Notes under the pieces: model-generated
What the model was told of the DNA's origin: nothing
Databases searched by the model: none
Seen by the model: only the letters and a program-made list of their open reading frames with translations
Shown: piece by piece, positions 53,397 through 62,578 of the stretch
How the letters are laid out: each line of letters starts with the position of its first letter
Position numbering within the stretch: the first letter of the stretch is position 1
Source: Geminicoccus roseus DSM 18922
GTDB lineage: Bacteria; Pseudomonadota; Alphaproteobacteria; Geminicoccales; Geminicoccaceae
Length of the DNA: 64,000 nucleotides
Reading direction: 5' to 3'
Assembly: GCF_000427665.1 (NCBI RefSeq)
Contig: NZ_KE386572.1
Span: 620,001-684,000 of the forward strand
Program-made: the position numbers and the translations under genes

Positions 53397-55202
53397 ATGA
53401 CGATCGCCCACCCTTTCGCTTTCCGCTTCGACGGCCCCCGGGCCAAGGTATGGACGGCGCTGGCCGATACGGCACGCTTCAACGAGGCGTCCGGCCTGCC
53501 CGCCCACCCGGTGGTCGACGCCACCGCCGCGGACGGGAGCCGCATCTTTAGGGCCAAGGCCCGGCTCGGGCCTCTGAACCTGTCCTGGACCGACCTGCCC
53601 GCCAACTGGGTGAAGGAGCGCTGGTTCGAGCATGACCGGCTGATCGACAACGGCCCGCTCGCCCGGTTCCGGGTCACCCTGACCCTGGAAGAGGACGGCG
53701 ACGGCTGCTGGGCGCGCTATCTCTACGAGGCGGAGCCGCGCGGCATGGCCGGCCGGATGCTGCTCGCCACCGGCTTCCTGGAGCGCCTGGGACGCCATGC
53801 CCTCAAGATGTGCGCGCGGGTCGCCCGGTTCGTGCGCGACGAGGCAGCCGATCCGTTCGACCTGCCTTCGCCCACGCTCGAGCCGCGCGCCCTGGACCAG
53901 ATCGAGCGCCGCCGGCTGGACCTGCTGGCCGCAGGCCATCCCGCCGAGGTAGTCGACGCCCTGGCGGCCCTGGTCCGGGAGGGAGGCGAGAACGACGTGC
54001 GGCGGATCCGTCCCCTGGCCCTCGCCCGCAAGCAGGGCCTGGAGCCGCGCGCCACGGTCACCGCCTGCCTGGACGGCGCCAGGCGCGGCCTGCTCGACCT
54101 GTCCTGGGACCTGCTCTGCCCCCGCTGCCGCGCCGCCAAGCTCCAGGCGACCTCGCTCGACCAGTTGGCGGCCGAGGCGCACTGCGACACCTGCGCGATC
54201 CGCTACGACCGCGATTTCAGCCGCAACGTGGAGGTGACCTTCCGCCCGGCCGCCGGCCTGCGCACGCTCGTGGGCGGAGAGTTCTGCCTGCTGGGCCCGA
54301 TGAGCACGCCCCACATCATGGCGCACATCACTCTCCAGCCCGGGCAGGACCGCAGGATCGAGGTCGAGCTGCCGCCGGGCACCTACCGGGCCCGCACGCT
54401 GGAACCCGGCCCGGAGATCCTGTTCGACCATGAGGGCGGGCCGCTGCCGGCCATCGAGCTTGCCGAGGGCGCCGTGGCGCTGGGTCCCGCCTCCCCGGAT
54501 GGCCAGCTCGCCTTGTCCAACCGGGCGGCACGCCCACTGCTGGCGGTGATCGAGCAGCGCGACTGGGTGCGCGACGCGCTCACCGCCGACCGGGTCGCCG
54601 CCACCCAGGCGTTCCGGGACCTGTTCTCCGACCAAGTCCTGCGTCCGGGCGACGAGGTCGGCATCGCGCGGGTCGCCGTCCTGTTCAGCGACCTGGCCGG
54701 ATCGACCGCGCTCTACCAGAAGATCGGCGAGGCGGCGGCGTTCCGCCGGGTCCGGGAGCACTTCGCCTGGCTGCAGCAGATCGTGCGCGAGCATGACGGG
54801 GCGATCGTCAAGACGATCGGCGACGCGATCATGGCCGCCTTCGCCGATCCGCTGAACGCGGTACGCGCCGCGGTGGCGATCCAGGCGAGCACCTTGGAGC
54901 TGAACCCCGACGGGGTCCCCCCACTGGCGCTGAAGATCGGCGTCCATGCCGGCCCCTCGATCGCGGTCACGCTCAACGAGCGCCTGGACTATTTCGGCTC
55001 GACCGCCAATCTTGCCGCGCGCCTGCAGTCGATCGCGGGGCCGGGAGAGGTGGTGGTCTCGGCAGCCCTGGCGGACGATCCCACCATCAGCGAGCTGGTG
55101 GCGCCGATCACCATCGAATTCGCCACGGTGCGTTTGCGCGGCTTTGTCGAGCCGGTTCCCTGCCTGCGCCTGATGCCCGTCCCGCTTGCCGGCTCCGGCT
55201 GA
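53397..55202 (+). CDS. Class III adenylate/guanylate cyclase with START-like N-terminal domain
   Basis: A 601-residue fusion protein. An N-terminal SRPBCC/START-like domain (~1-150, possible hydrophobic-ligand pocket), a helical stretch, a zinc-ribbon-like CPRCRAAK...CDTCAIRY (~240-270), a DUF5939-like linker domain, then a class III cyclase domain (~420-585). Cyclase residues are intact: metal Asp in LFSDLAGST and KTIGDAIMAAF, the adenine-selecting Lys/Asp pair (VKTIGD, LDYFG) and the transition-state Asn/Arg (STANLAARL). So it should make cAMP in response to a ligand. Divergent from the helicase, 77 nt apart. No membrane segment. Confidence 0.9.
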   Translation: MTIAHPFAFRFDGPRAKVWTALADTARFNEASGLPAHPVVDATAADGSRIFRAKARLGPLNLSWTDLPANWVKERWFEHDRLIDNGPLARFRVTLTLEEDGDGCWARYLYEAEPRGMAGRMLLATGFLERLGRHALKMCARVARFVRDEAADPFDLPSPTLEPRALDQIERRRLDLLAAGHPAEVVDALAALVREGGENDVRRIRPLALARKQGLEPRATVTACLDGARRGLLDLSWDLLCPRCRAAKLQATSLDQLAAEAHCDTCAIRYDRDFSRNVEVTFRPAAGLRTLVGGEFCLLGPMSTPHIMAHITLQPGQDRRIEVELPPGTYRARTLEPGPEILFDHEGGPLPAIELAEGAVALGPASPDGQLALSNRAARPLLAVIEQRDWVRDALTADRVAATQAFRDLFSDQVLRPGDEVGIARVAVLFSDLAGSTALYQKIGEAAAFRRVREHFAWLQQIVREHDGAIVKTIGDAIMAAFADPLNAVRAAVAIQASTLELNPDGVPPLALKIGVHAGPSIAVTLNERLDYFGSTANLAARLQSIAGPGEVVVSAALADDPTISELVAPITIEFATVRLRGFVEPVPCLRLMPVPLAGSG

Positions 55203-55364
55203 GACCTCCGGGCGAGGCCCTGGCGGGGGAAGGCCGGCCCTGGCGCTGCGCCCGATCTGCAACCTCCACCCGGCCCGATCGCGCCCCAACCTTGCACAAC
55301 AGGGGGCGACGCCCCAGATGGCTCGGCAGCCGGGCCCACCCTAACCGACTGAAACAGCAAGGCG

Positions 55365-57278
55365 ATGAGCGACACGATGCAGCCGTTCGAGGCCGATGTC
55401 GGCCGTGTTCTCGATCTGGTGATCAACTCCCTCTACAAGGACCGCGAGATCTTCCTGCGGGAACTGATCTCCAACGCCTCGGATGCCTGCGACAAGCTCC
55501 GGTACGAAAGCCTGAGCCGGCCGGAGCTGCTCGGCACCGATCCCGATCTCGAGATCACCATCCTGGCCGACGCGAAGAACGGCCTGCTTACCATCGCCGA
55601 CAACGGCATCGGCATGTCCCGCGAGGAGCTGGCCGAGAACCTGGGCACCATTGCCCGCTCAGGGACCGCCCGGTTCGCGGAGCTGCTCACCGGCGACGCC
55701 AAGAAGGACGTCGACCTGATCGGCCGGTTCGGCGTCGGCTTCTACTCGGTGTTCATGGTCGCCGACAAAGCGGTGGTGACCTCCAGGCGGGCTGGCGAGA
55801 GCTCCGCCTGGGTCTGGGCCTCCGACGGCCGCAGTGGCTTCGCCATCGAGGAGTCGCCGACCGAGGCGCTCAAGCGGGGCACCGCGATCACCCTGCACCT
55901 GAAGGACGACGCCAAGGAGTTCCTGGAGGAATGGACGCTGCGCCGGATCGTGCGCACCCATTCCGACCATGTGGCGATGCCGATCCGCCTGCGGCTGATC
56001 AAGGCCGACCAGGAAGGCGACGAGCCCTCGGCCCCTGAGCAGATCAACGAGGGCTCGGCCCTGTGGACCCGGCCGAAGTCGGAAATCACCGACGAGCAGT
56101 ACAAGGAATTCTACCACCACGTCTCGCACGCCTTCGACGAGCCGTTCGCGCGGGTGCATTTCACCGCCGAGGGCCTGCTCGAGTACACCGGCCTGCTGTT
56201 CGTGCCTTCCACCCGGCCGTTCGACCTCTACGACCCGCGCCGCGCCCATGGCGTGAAGCTCTACGTCAAGCGGGTGTTCATCACGAGCAGCATGGAGAAC
56301 CTGCTGCCGCGCTACCTGCGCTTCGTGTCCGGCGTCATCGACAGCCAGGACCTGCCGCTCAACGTCAGCCGCGAGACCCTGCAGCAGGGCAGCGTGGTAC
56401 CCAAGATCCGCAAGGCGATCGTCCGCCGGATCCTCGACGAGCTGAAGAACAAGGCCAAGGCCGAGGACAAGGAGGCCCAGGACAGCTACCTGGCGTTCTG
56501 GGGCAATTTCGGCGCTGTCCTGAAGGAAGGCCTCTACGAGGACCAGGAGAACCGCGAGCGGCTCCTGGAGCTGGCCCGGTTCCGCTCGACCCATTCCACC
56601 GACGGCTGGGTCTCGCTCGACGAGTACGTGGCGCGGATGAAGCCCGGCCAGGAAGCGATCTACGTGATCGCCGGCGAGAGCCAGGCGGCCCTGCGCAACA
56701 GCCCGCAGCTGGAGGAGGCCCGCGCCAAGGGCGTCGAGGTCCTGCTCCTGGACGACCAGGTCGACCCGTTCTGGCTGGAGCAGGTCACCAGCCATGGCGG
56801 CAAGCCGGTCAAGTCGCTGGCCAAGGGCGACGTGGACCTTTCCGCCGTGGAGAAAGACACGAACGAACCCGAGAAGGCCGAGGAACAGGCCGCGGACCAG
56901 GGCGACCTGGGCCGGCTGATCGCCAAGCTGAAGGTCGCCCTGGGCGATCAGGTCTCCGACGTGCGGGAAAGCAAGCGGCTGCGCCAGAGCGCCGTCTGCT
57001 TGGTTGCCGGCGACGACGCGATGGACATGCGGCTGGAGCGGTTCCTCAAGAGCCACAACCAGCTGGACAGCCTGACCAAGCGGGTCCTGGAGCTGAACCC
57101 CCGCCACGACCTGGTCCGTCGCCTGGCGACCCTGGCCAAGGACGACAATCCCGACTTCAACGACCTGGCGGAGCTGCTGCTCGACCAGGCGCGGATCGTG
57201 GAAGGCGAGACCCTGCCCGACCCGGCGGCGTTCGGCCGCCGCATGTCGACCTTCGTGGCGCGCGGTCTGGCCGGCTGA
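55365..57278 (+). CDS. htpG: Molecular chaperone HtpG (Hsp90)
   Basis: A 637-residue Hsp90. The GHKL ATPase domain has FLRELISNASDACDKLRYESL, DNGIGMSREEL, GTIARSGTARF and GRFGVGFYSVFMVAD. The middle domain includes RRAHGVKLYVKRVFI and DLPLNVSRETLQQ, with the catalytic Arg, and the C-terminal dimerisation domain lacks the eukaryotic MEEVD. ATG 55365, upstream of it 163 nt non-coding where a heat-shock promoter would lie. None was identified. Confidence 0.98.
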   Translation: MSDTMQPFEADVGRVLDLVINSLYKDREIFLRELISNASDACDKLRYESLSRPELLGTDPDLEITILADAKNGLLTIADNGIGMSREELAENLGTIARSGTARFAELLTGDAKKDVDLIGRFGVGFYSVFMVADKAVVTSRRAGESSAWVWASDGRSGFAIEESPTEALKRGTAITLHLKDDAKEFLEEWTLRRIVRTHSDHVAMPIRLRLIKADQEGDEPSAPEQINEGSALWTRPKSEITDEQYKEFYHHVSHAFDEPFARVHFTAEGLLEYTGLLFVPSTRPFDLYDPRRAHGVKLYVKRVFITSSMENLLPRYLRFVSGVIDSQDLPLNVSRETLQQGSVVPKIRKAIVRRILDELKNKAKAEDKEAQDSYLAFWGNFGAVLKEGLYEDQENRERLLELARFRSTHSTDGWVSLDEYVARMKPGQEAIYVIAGESQAALRNSPQLEEARAKGVEVLLLDDQVDPFWLEQVTSHGGKPVKSLAKGDVDLSAVEKDTNEPEKAEEQAADQGDLGRLIAKLKVALGDQVSDVRESKRLRQSAVCLVAGDDAMDMRLERFLKSHNQLDSLTKRVLELNPRHDLVRRLATLAKDDNPDFNDLAELLLDQARIVEGETLPDPAAFGRRMSTFVARGLAG

Positions 57279-57424
57279 TGGTAGTCCCGGCGCCCGGGCA
57301 CCGGCCTCTGGCCTTCGGGTCGGCCGGGCGGTCCGGGATGGCCGGCTGCCCGGCCACGGCCTATATGCTTGGACGCCGGGCAGCGGGCGAAGACGCCTTT
57401 CAGGGCGGAAGGGAGCGACCGGGA

Positions 57425-57817
57425 ATGCGCAGACTATGGGCGGCAGGCATGATCCTGGCGGCAGCTTCCGGCACAGCCGGGGCCGCTCCAGTCGACACCG
57501 AAGCCTACCGGATGCGGAGCTTCCAGGACCTGGTGGCGGTGTGCGGCGCCGAGGAAGTCGAGGCCGCGCAGTTCTGCCGGGGCTGGCTGGTCGGCAACGG
57601 CAGCCTCTATGCCTCGCTGGTGGAGGCCCAGGCGATCAAGCCCTGGGCCTGCGCCCAGCCGGTGCCCAGCCTCGACGAGATCCGCCGGGCGATCGTCGCC
57701 TATGGCCGGAGCAACCCGCAGACGGGCAGCCAGACGGCCGTGGACGGCTTCTGGCGTGCCGCGGCCTCGATCTGGCCGTGTGACCCCCGTCCCCTTCACG
57801 AAGGAACAGGACCATGA
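57425..57817 (+). CDS. Rap1a/Tai-family immunity-like secreted protein
   Basis: A 130-residue protein with signal peptide (MRRLWAAGMILAAASGTAG). The mature part FQDLVAVCGAEE...FCRGWLVGNG...WACAQPVP...SIWPC carries four Cys in the Rap1a-domain layout. Rap1a of Serratia is an immunity protein against a peptidoglycan amidase effector (Tae4). No effector or T6SS genes lie nearby, so this may be an orphan immunity or a housekeeping periplasmic protein of the same fold. It overlaps the next gene by ATGA. Confidence 0.8.
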   Translation: MRRLWAAGMILAAASGTAGAAPVDTEAYRMRSFQDLVAVCGAEEVEAAQFCRGWLVGNGSLYASLVEAQAIKPWACAQPVPSLDEIRRAIVAYGRSNPQTGSQTAVDGFWRAAASIWPCDPRPLHEGTGP

Positions 57818-58050
57818 CCAGGCTTCACCGGATCGGCGCGGTCGCGATGCTGCTGGCGGGGCTGGGTGTCGCCGGCTGCGCGGTCGACCAGACCACCGGC
57901 AAGCGGACCGCCACCGGTGCTGCTACCGGCGCTGCCGCCGGCGCGGTGGTCGGCCTGTTCGGCGGGAACTGGCTGGGCTCGGTGGGCATCGGCGCCCTTT
58001 CCGGCGCCACGTCCGGCTTCGTCTACGACCAGATCCAGAAGGCTGACTGA
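57814..58050 (+). CDS. Glycine-zipper lipoprotein
   Basis: A 78-residue lipoprotein. Lipobox GVAGC (Cys ~22) and then a Gly/Ala-rich repeat TGAATGAAAGAVVGLFGGNW, a glycine-zipper that packs in the membrane as in Rick_17kDa/OmpA-like surface lipoproteins. It overlaps the Rap1a-type gene by four bases, so both are co-translated. Its role may be outer-membrane stability, inferred. Confidence 0.85.
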   Translation: MTRLHRIGAVAMLLAGLGVAGCAVDQTTGKRTATGAATGAAAGAVVGLFGGNWLGSVGIGALSGATSGFVYDQIQKAD

Positions 58051-58201
58051 GCCAGACGCCCCGCGCCGCCTTTACCGGGCGGACAGGCTCCCTATATCCT
58101 GAGGACCGCGTCGCTCTCGGGCGACGCATCGCATTTCTGCGCTCCGACGGGCCGGACGCTCGAAGGAAGACGCCAAAGCGGGTTCGGGAGCTCGAGAGAC
58201 G

Positions 58202-59692
58202 ATGGCAACTGCCCTGAAAGACATCCGCAACCTGTTGCGCGACCCGTCGCTCTTCAAGGAGCAGGCCTATGTCGGCGGCCAGTGGATCGGCGCCGACAGC
58301 GGCAAGACGATCGACGTGTCCGATCCCGCCACCGGCGAGCGCCTCGGCAGCATTCCCGACATGGGCGAGGCGGAGACCCGCCGGGCGGTCGAGGCCGCCG
58401 ATGAGGCCTTCAAGAGCTGGAAGCAGAAGACCGGCAAGGAGCGCAGCCAGATCCTGCGCAAGTGGTACGACCTCCTGATCGAGAACCAGGAGGACCTCGC
58501 CATCATCATGACCCGCGAGCAGGGCAAGTCGCTCACCGAGAGCCGCGGCGAGATCGTGTACGGCGCCTCCTTCCTGGAATGGTTCGCCGAGGAGGCCAAG
58601 CGCATCTACGGCGACCTCGTCCCGCAGACCATAGCGTCGCGCCGCATCATGGTGATGAAGCAGCCGGTCGGCGTGTGCGGCATGATCACGCCCTGGAACT
58701 TCCCGAACGCGATGATCACCCGCAAGTCGGCGCCAGGCCTGGCGGTCGGCTGCACCGTGGTCGTCAAGCCCGCGACCTATACCCCCTTCTCCGCCCTGGC
58801 GCTGGCCGAGCTGGCCGAGCGCGCCGGCTTCCCGCCGGGCGTGTTCAACGTGGTGACGGGCTCGGCGCGCAAGATCGCGGGCGAGCTGACCGAGAACAAG
58901 AAGGTCCGCAAGATCTCGTTCACCGGCTCCACCGAGGTCGGCAAGATCCTGCTCAAGCAGTGCGCCGATACGGTGAAGAAGGTCAGCATGGAGCTGGGCG
59001 GCCACGCGCCGTTCATCGTGTTCGACGACGCGGACATCGACGCCGCGGTGCAGGGCGCGCTCGCCTGCAAGTTCCGCAATGCCGGGCAGACCTGCGTGTG
59101 CACCAACCGGATCTACGTCCAGGCCGGCGTGTATGACGAGTTCGCCAAGAAGTTCGCCGAGGCCGCGGGCGCGCTGAAGGTCGGAAACGGCATGGAGAGC
59201 GGCACCCAGATGGGCCCGCTGATCGAGCCCGCCGCCCTCGACAAGGCCGAGGAGCACGTCAAGGACGCGGTCGCCAAGGGTGCCGCGGTGCTCACCGGCG
59301 GCGAGCGCCACCAGCTGGGTGGGCTGTTCTTCCAGCCGACCGTTCTGTCCGCCTGCAACATGGACATGCAGATCGCGCGCGAGGAGACCTTCGGGCCTGT
59401 GGCACCGCTGTTCCGCTTCGAGACGGAAGAGGAGGTGATCGCGCTTGCGAACGACAGCGACTACGGGCTCGCCGGCTACTTCTATGCCCGTGACCTCGGC
59501 CGGGTGTTCCGGGTTGCCGAGGCGCTGGAGGTCGGCCTGCTCGGCGTGAACGACGGCGTGATCGCCACCGAGGTCGCTCCGTTCGGCGGGGTGAAGCAGT
59601 CCGGGCTTGGCCGGGAAGGCAGCAAGTACGGCGTCGACGACTATCTGGAACTGAAGTACGTCAGCCTCGGTGGGATCGGCGTCACCCCGTAA
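58202..59692 (+). CDS. gabD: NAD(P)-dependent succinate-semialdehyde dehydrogenase
   Basis: A 496-residue class I aldehyde dehydrogenase. Catalytic Cys in RNAGQTCVCTNRIYVQ, Glu in ELGGHAPFIVF, and ITPWNFPNAMITRKSAPGLA as the cofactor and Asn region, which resembles GabD/SSADH best. It turns succinic semialdehyde into succinate (GABA shunt or 4-hydroxybutyrate use). The pair of Cys, CVC, fits the redox-switched SSADH loop. It leads a co-directional run with gorA, DAHP synthase and pncB. Confidence 0.92.
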   Translation: MATALKDIRNLLRDPSLFKEQAYVGGQWIGADSGKTIDVSDPATGERLGSIPDMGEAETRRAVEAADEAFKSWKQKTGKERSQILRKWYDLLIENQEDLAIIMTREQGKSLTESRGEIVYGASFLEWFAEEAKRIYGDLVPQTIASRRIMVMKQPVGVCGMITPWNFPNAMITRKSAPGLAVGCTVVVKPATYTPFSALALAELAERAGFPPGVFNVVTGSARKIAGELTENKKVRKISFTGSTEVGKILLKQCADTVKKVSMELGGHAPFIVFDDADIDAAVQGALACKFRNAGQTCVCTNRIYVQAGVYDEFAKKFAEAAGALKVGNGMESGTQMGPLIEPAALDKAEEHVKDAVAKGAAVLTGGERHQLGGLFFQPTVLSACNMDMQIAREETFGPVAPLFRFETEEEVIALANDSDYGLAGYFYARDLGRVFRVAEALEVGLLGVNDGVIATEVAPFGGVKQSGLGREGSKYGVDDYLELKYVSLGGIGVTP

Positions 59693-59728
59693 GCCCACCC
59701 AAGATCCCCCAAGCGCGAGGTAGAGGCA

Positions 59729-61123
59729 TTGAGCCAGCTCGACCTGTTCGTGATCGGTGGTGGGTCGGGCGGCGTCGCCTGTGCACGCCGCGCCGCTTCC
59801 CATGGCGCCAAGGTCGCGCTGGCCGAGGACTCGCGCCTGGGGGGTACCTGCGTCATCCGCGGCTGCGTGCCCAAGAAGCTGATGCATTACGGGGCGGGCG
59901 TGCCGCACGAGCTGGCGATGGCCCGGGACATGGGCTGGTCGTTCGGCGAGGTCCGCCATGATTTTCGCGGCTTCCTGGAGGCGCGCAACCGCGAGATCGC
60001 CCGGCTCGAGGCGATCTACCGGGGCATGCTCGACGGCGCCGGGGTCCAGGTGGTCAAGGCGCGCGCCAGGATCGCCTCCCGCCAGGCCGACGGCTTCATC
60101 GTCGATGCCGGCGGCGAGATGTTCAATACCCGCCGGGTGCTGGTCGCGACCGGCGCCACCCCGTTCTTCCCGGATGTGCCCGGGATCGAGCACGTGGTCA
60201 GTTCCGACCAGGTCCTGGAGAACGTCTACGACCTGCCCGGGCGGGTGGCGGTGATCGGGGCCGGCTATATCGGCGTGGAGCTGGCCTGCATCTTCAACGG
60301 GTTCGGCGCGCAGACCAGCCTGATCCTGCGCGGCGACGAGCCTCTGCGCGGCTTCGACGAGGATCTGCGCCGCCATCTCACCGACCAGATGCGCGCCTCC
60401 GGCCTGGAGATCCGCTCGCGCAGCGTGGTGGAGCGAATCGAGCGCGCCGGCGACGGCCTGCGCCTGCACGGCATCGAGCCGGCGCTCACCGTGGACATGG
60501 TGGTCTACGCCACCGGCCGCCGTCCGCAGCCCAAGACCCGCGGCATCGGCCTGGAAGAGCTCGACGTCCGGATGGACCACGAGGGCGCCATCTGCGTGGA
60601 CGAGGCCTACCAGAGCAGCGTGCCGGGCGTGCTGGCGGTGGGTGACTGCTCCGACCATGGCGGCAACGGCATCGACAGCGGCCAGCACGACCTGACCCCG
60701 GTCGCGATCGCCGAAGGACGGGCGATCGCCGAGCGGCTCTACAACGACCGCATCCAGACCGTCCGCTACGACACCATCCCGACCGCGATCTTCTCGGCCC
60801 CCGAGGCATCCTCCTGCGGGATTTCGGAGGTGCGCGCCCATGCCGAGGGCTACGACGTCGAGATCTTCAAGGCCAACTTCAAGCCGATGCGCACCACGCT
60901 CGGCCAGCATGCCCACCGGGTGTTCATGAAGCTGGTGGTCGACCGGAAGACCGACCGGGTGCTCGGCTGCCACATGGTCGGGCCGGATGCCGCCGAGATC
61001 ATCCAGGGCTTCGCCACCGCGATGACGGCCGGTGCGACCAAGGCCGACTTCGACGATACGGTTGCAGTCCATCCGTCCGCGGCAGAAGAATTCGTCACGA
61101 TGTACCAGCCCTTCAGAGGCTGA
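59729..61123 (+). CDS. gorA: Glutathione-disulfide reductase
   Basis: A 464-residue flavoenzyme. FAD motif FVIGGGSGGVACARRAA, redox-active CVIRGCVPKK (CxxxxC), NADPH Rossmann VAVIGAGYIGVELACIFNGFG and C-terminal catalytic HPSAAEEFVTM. It reduces GSSG with NADPH. The reading starts at TTG 59729, where AGAGG precedes it. No ATG gives the N-terminal FAD motif. 36 nt after gabD. Confidence 0.95.
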   Translation: MSQLDLFVIGGGSGGVACARRAASHGAKVALAEDSRLGGTCVIRGCVPKKLMHYGAGVPHELAMARDMGWSFGEVRHDFRGFLEARNREIARLEAIYRGMLDGAGVQVVKARARIASRQADGFIVDAGGEMFNTRRVLVATGATPFFPDVPGIEHVVSSDQVLENVYDLPGRVAVIGAGYIGVELACIFNGFGAQTSLILRGDEPLRGFDEDLRRHLTDQMRASGLEIRSRSVVERIERAGDGLRLHGIEPALTVDMVVYATGRRPQPKTRGIGLEELDVRMDHEGAICVDEAYQSSVPGVLAVGDCSDHGGNGIDSGQHDLTPVAIAEGRAIAERLYNDRIQTVRYDTIPTAIFSAPEASSCGISEVRAHAEGYDVEIFKANFKPMRTTLGQHAHRVFMKLVVDRKTDRVLGCHMVGPDAAEIIQGFATAMTAGATKADFDDTVAVHPSAAEEFVTMYQPFRG

Positions 61124-61153
61124 CTTGTCATTCGAGGGCTAGGAGTAACGAAC

Positions 61154-62524
61154 ATGGCCGCGACCTGGACCCCGTCGAGCTGGCGCTCGAAGACCGCCCA
61201 GCAGATGCCGACCTTTCCGGACGAGGCCGTCCTTTCCGAGGTCGAGGGCCAGCTTGCGGGCTATCCTCCGCTTGTCTTTGCCGGCGAGGCGCGCGAGCTG
61301 ACCCAGAAGCTCGGCGACGTCGCCGAGGGCCGGGCCTTCCTGCTGCAGGGCGGCGATTGCGCCGAGGCGTTCGCCGATTTCACCGCCGACAAGATCCGCG
61401 ACACGCTGCGCGTCATCCTGCAGATGGCGGTGGTGCTGACCTTCGGCTCCGGCCTGCCGGTGGTGAAGCTCGGCCGGATCGCCGGCCAGTTCGCCAAGCC
61501 TCGCTCCGCCCCGGACGAGACCATCGATGGCGAGACGCTGCCTGCCTATCGTGGCGACATCGTCAACGGGCTGGCCTTCCAGAAGGACCAGCGGACGCCT
61601 GATCCGAGGCGCCAGCTGCAGGCCTATTCCCAGGCCGCCGCCACCCTCAACCTGCTGCGCGCCTTCACCCAGGGCGGCTATGCCTCGCTCGACCGGGTCC
61701 AGGCATGGAACCTGGGCTTTGTCGGCAACAGCCCGGAAGGTGCTCGCTACCAGGACATGGCCGATCGGATCACCGAATCGCTGGCGTTCATGCGCGCCTG
61801 CGGGATCACCGACGCCAACAATCCCGAGATCCTGCGCACCAGCTTCTACACCAGCCACGAAGCGCTGCTGCTGGGCTACGAGCAGGCGATGACCCGGGTC
61901 GATAGCACCAGCGGCCGCTGGTACGACACCTCGGCGCATCTGGTCTGGATCGGCGACCGCACCCGCCAGCTCGACGGCGCCCATGTCGAGTTCTGCCGGG
62001 GCATCTCCAACCCGCTCGGCCTTAAATGCGGCCCCACAACCTCGGTCGACGACCTGCTCCGCCTGTGCGACACCCTCAATCCGGACAACAAGCCCGGACG
62101 CCTGACCCTGATCGCCCGGATGGGCCACGAGAAGGTCGACCAGCACCTGCCGCCGCTGATCCGGGCGGTCCAGCGCGAGGGCCGCAAGGTGGTCTGGGCG
62201 TGCGATCCCATGCACGGCAACACGATCAAGGCCGGCAGCGGCTACAAGACCCGGCCGTTCGACCGGATCCTGAGCGAGGTGCGCAGCTTCTTCGCAATCC
62301 ACAAGAGCGAGGGCAGCCATGCCGGCGGCGTGCATCTGGAGATGACCGGACAGGACGTCACCGAATGCCTGGGCGGCGCCCAGGCGATCACCGAGGCCGG
62401 CCTGTCCGACCGCTACCACACCTATTGCGACCCCCGGCTGAACGCGCAGCAGTCGCTGGAGCTGGCGTTCCTGATGGCGCGGGCCCTGAAGGAAGAGCGC
62501 GAGCTGATGCGGGTCGCGAGCTGA
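61154..62524 (+). CDS. Class II 3-deoxy-7-phosphoheptulonate (DAHP) synthase
   Basis: A 456-residue enzyme starting aromatic amino-acid synthesis from PEP and erythrose-4-phosphate. This is the plant-like class II type: [46 protein letters not shown] (metal Cys region), [16 protein letters not shown] and [12 protein letters not shown] are diagnostic. 30 nt after gorA, so probably co-transcribed. ATG 61154 follows GAGGG-type spacing. Confidence 0.96.
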   Translation: MAATWTPSSWRSKTAQQMPTFPDEAVLSEVEGQLAGYPPLVFAGEARELTQKLGDVAEGRAFLLQGGDCAEAFADFTADKIRDTLRVILQMAVVLTFGSGLPVVKLGRIAGQFAKPRSAPDETIDGETLPAYRGDIVNGLAFQKDQRTPDPRRQLQAYSQAAATLNLLRAFTQGGYASLDRVQAWNLGFVGNSPEGARYQDMADRITESLAFMRACGITDANNPEILRTSFYTSHEALLLGYEQAMTRVDSTSGRWYDTSAHLVWIGDRTRQLDGAHVEFCRGISNPLGLKCGPTTSVDDLLRLCDTLNPDNKPGRLTLIARMGHEKVDQHLPPLIRAVQREGRKVVWACDPMHGNTIKAGSGYKTRPFDRILSEVRSFFAIHKSEGSHAGGVHLEMTGQDVTECLGGAQAITEAGLSDRYHTYCDPRLNAQQSLELAFLMARALKEERELMRVAS

Positions 62525-62578
62525 CCGGCGTCATGCCCTTTCCCGCCTGCCTCGGCCCCGCCGGCTAGGAGACCTGCG

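Noticed and set aside
57923-61072. Minus-strand open frame of 1049 codons opposite gabD and gorA
   Set aside because: Antisense shadow of high-GC codons; low-complexity His/Gly/Val/Arg-rich translation without a domain, and both plus-strand genes have intact catalytic motifs.
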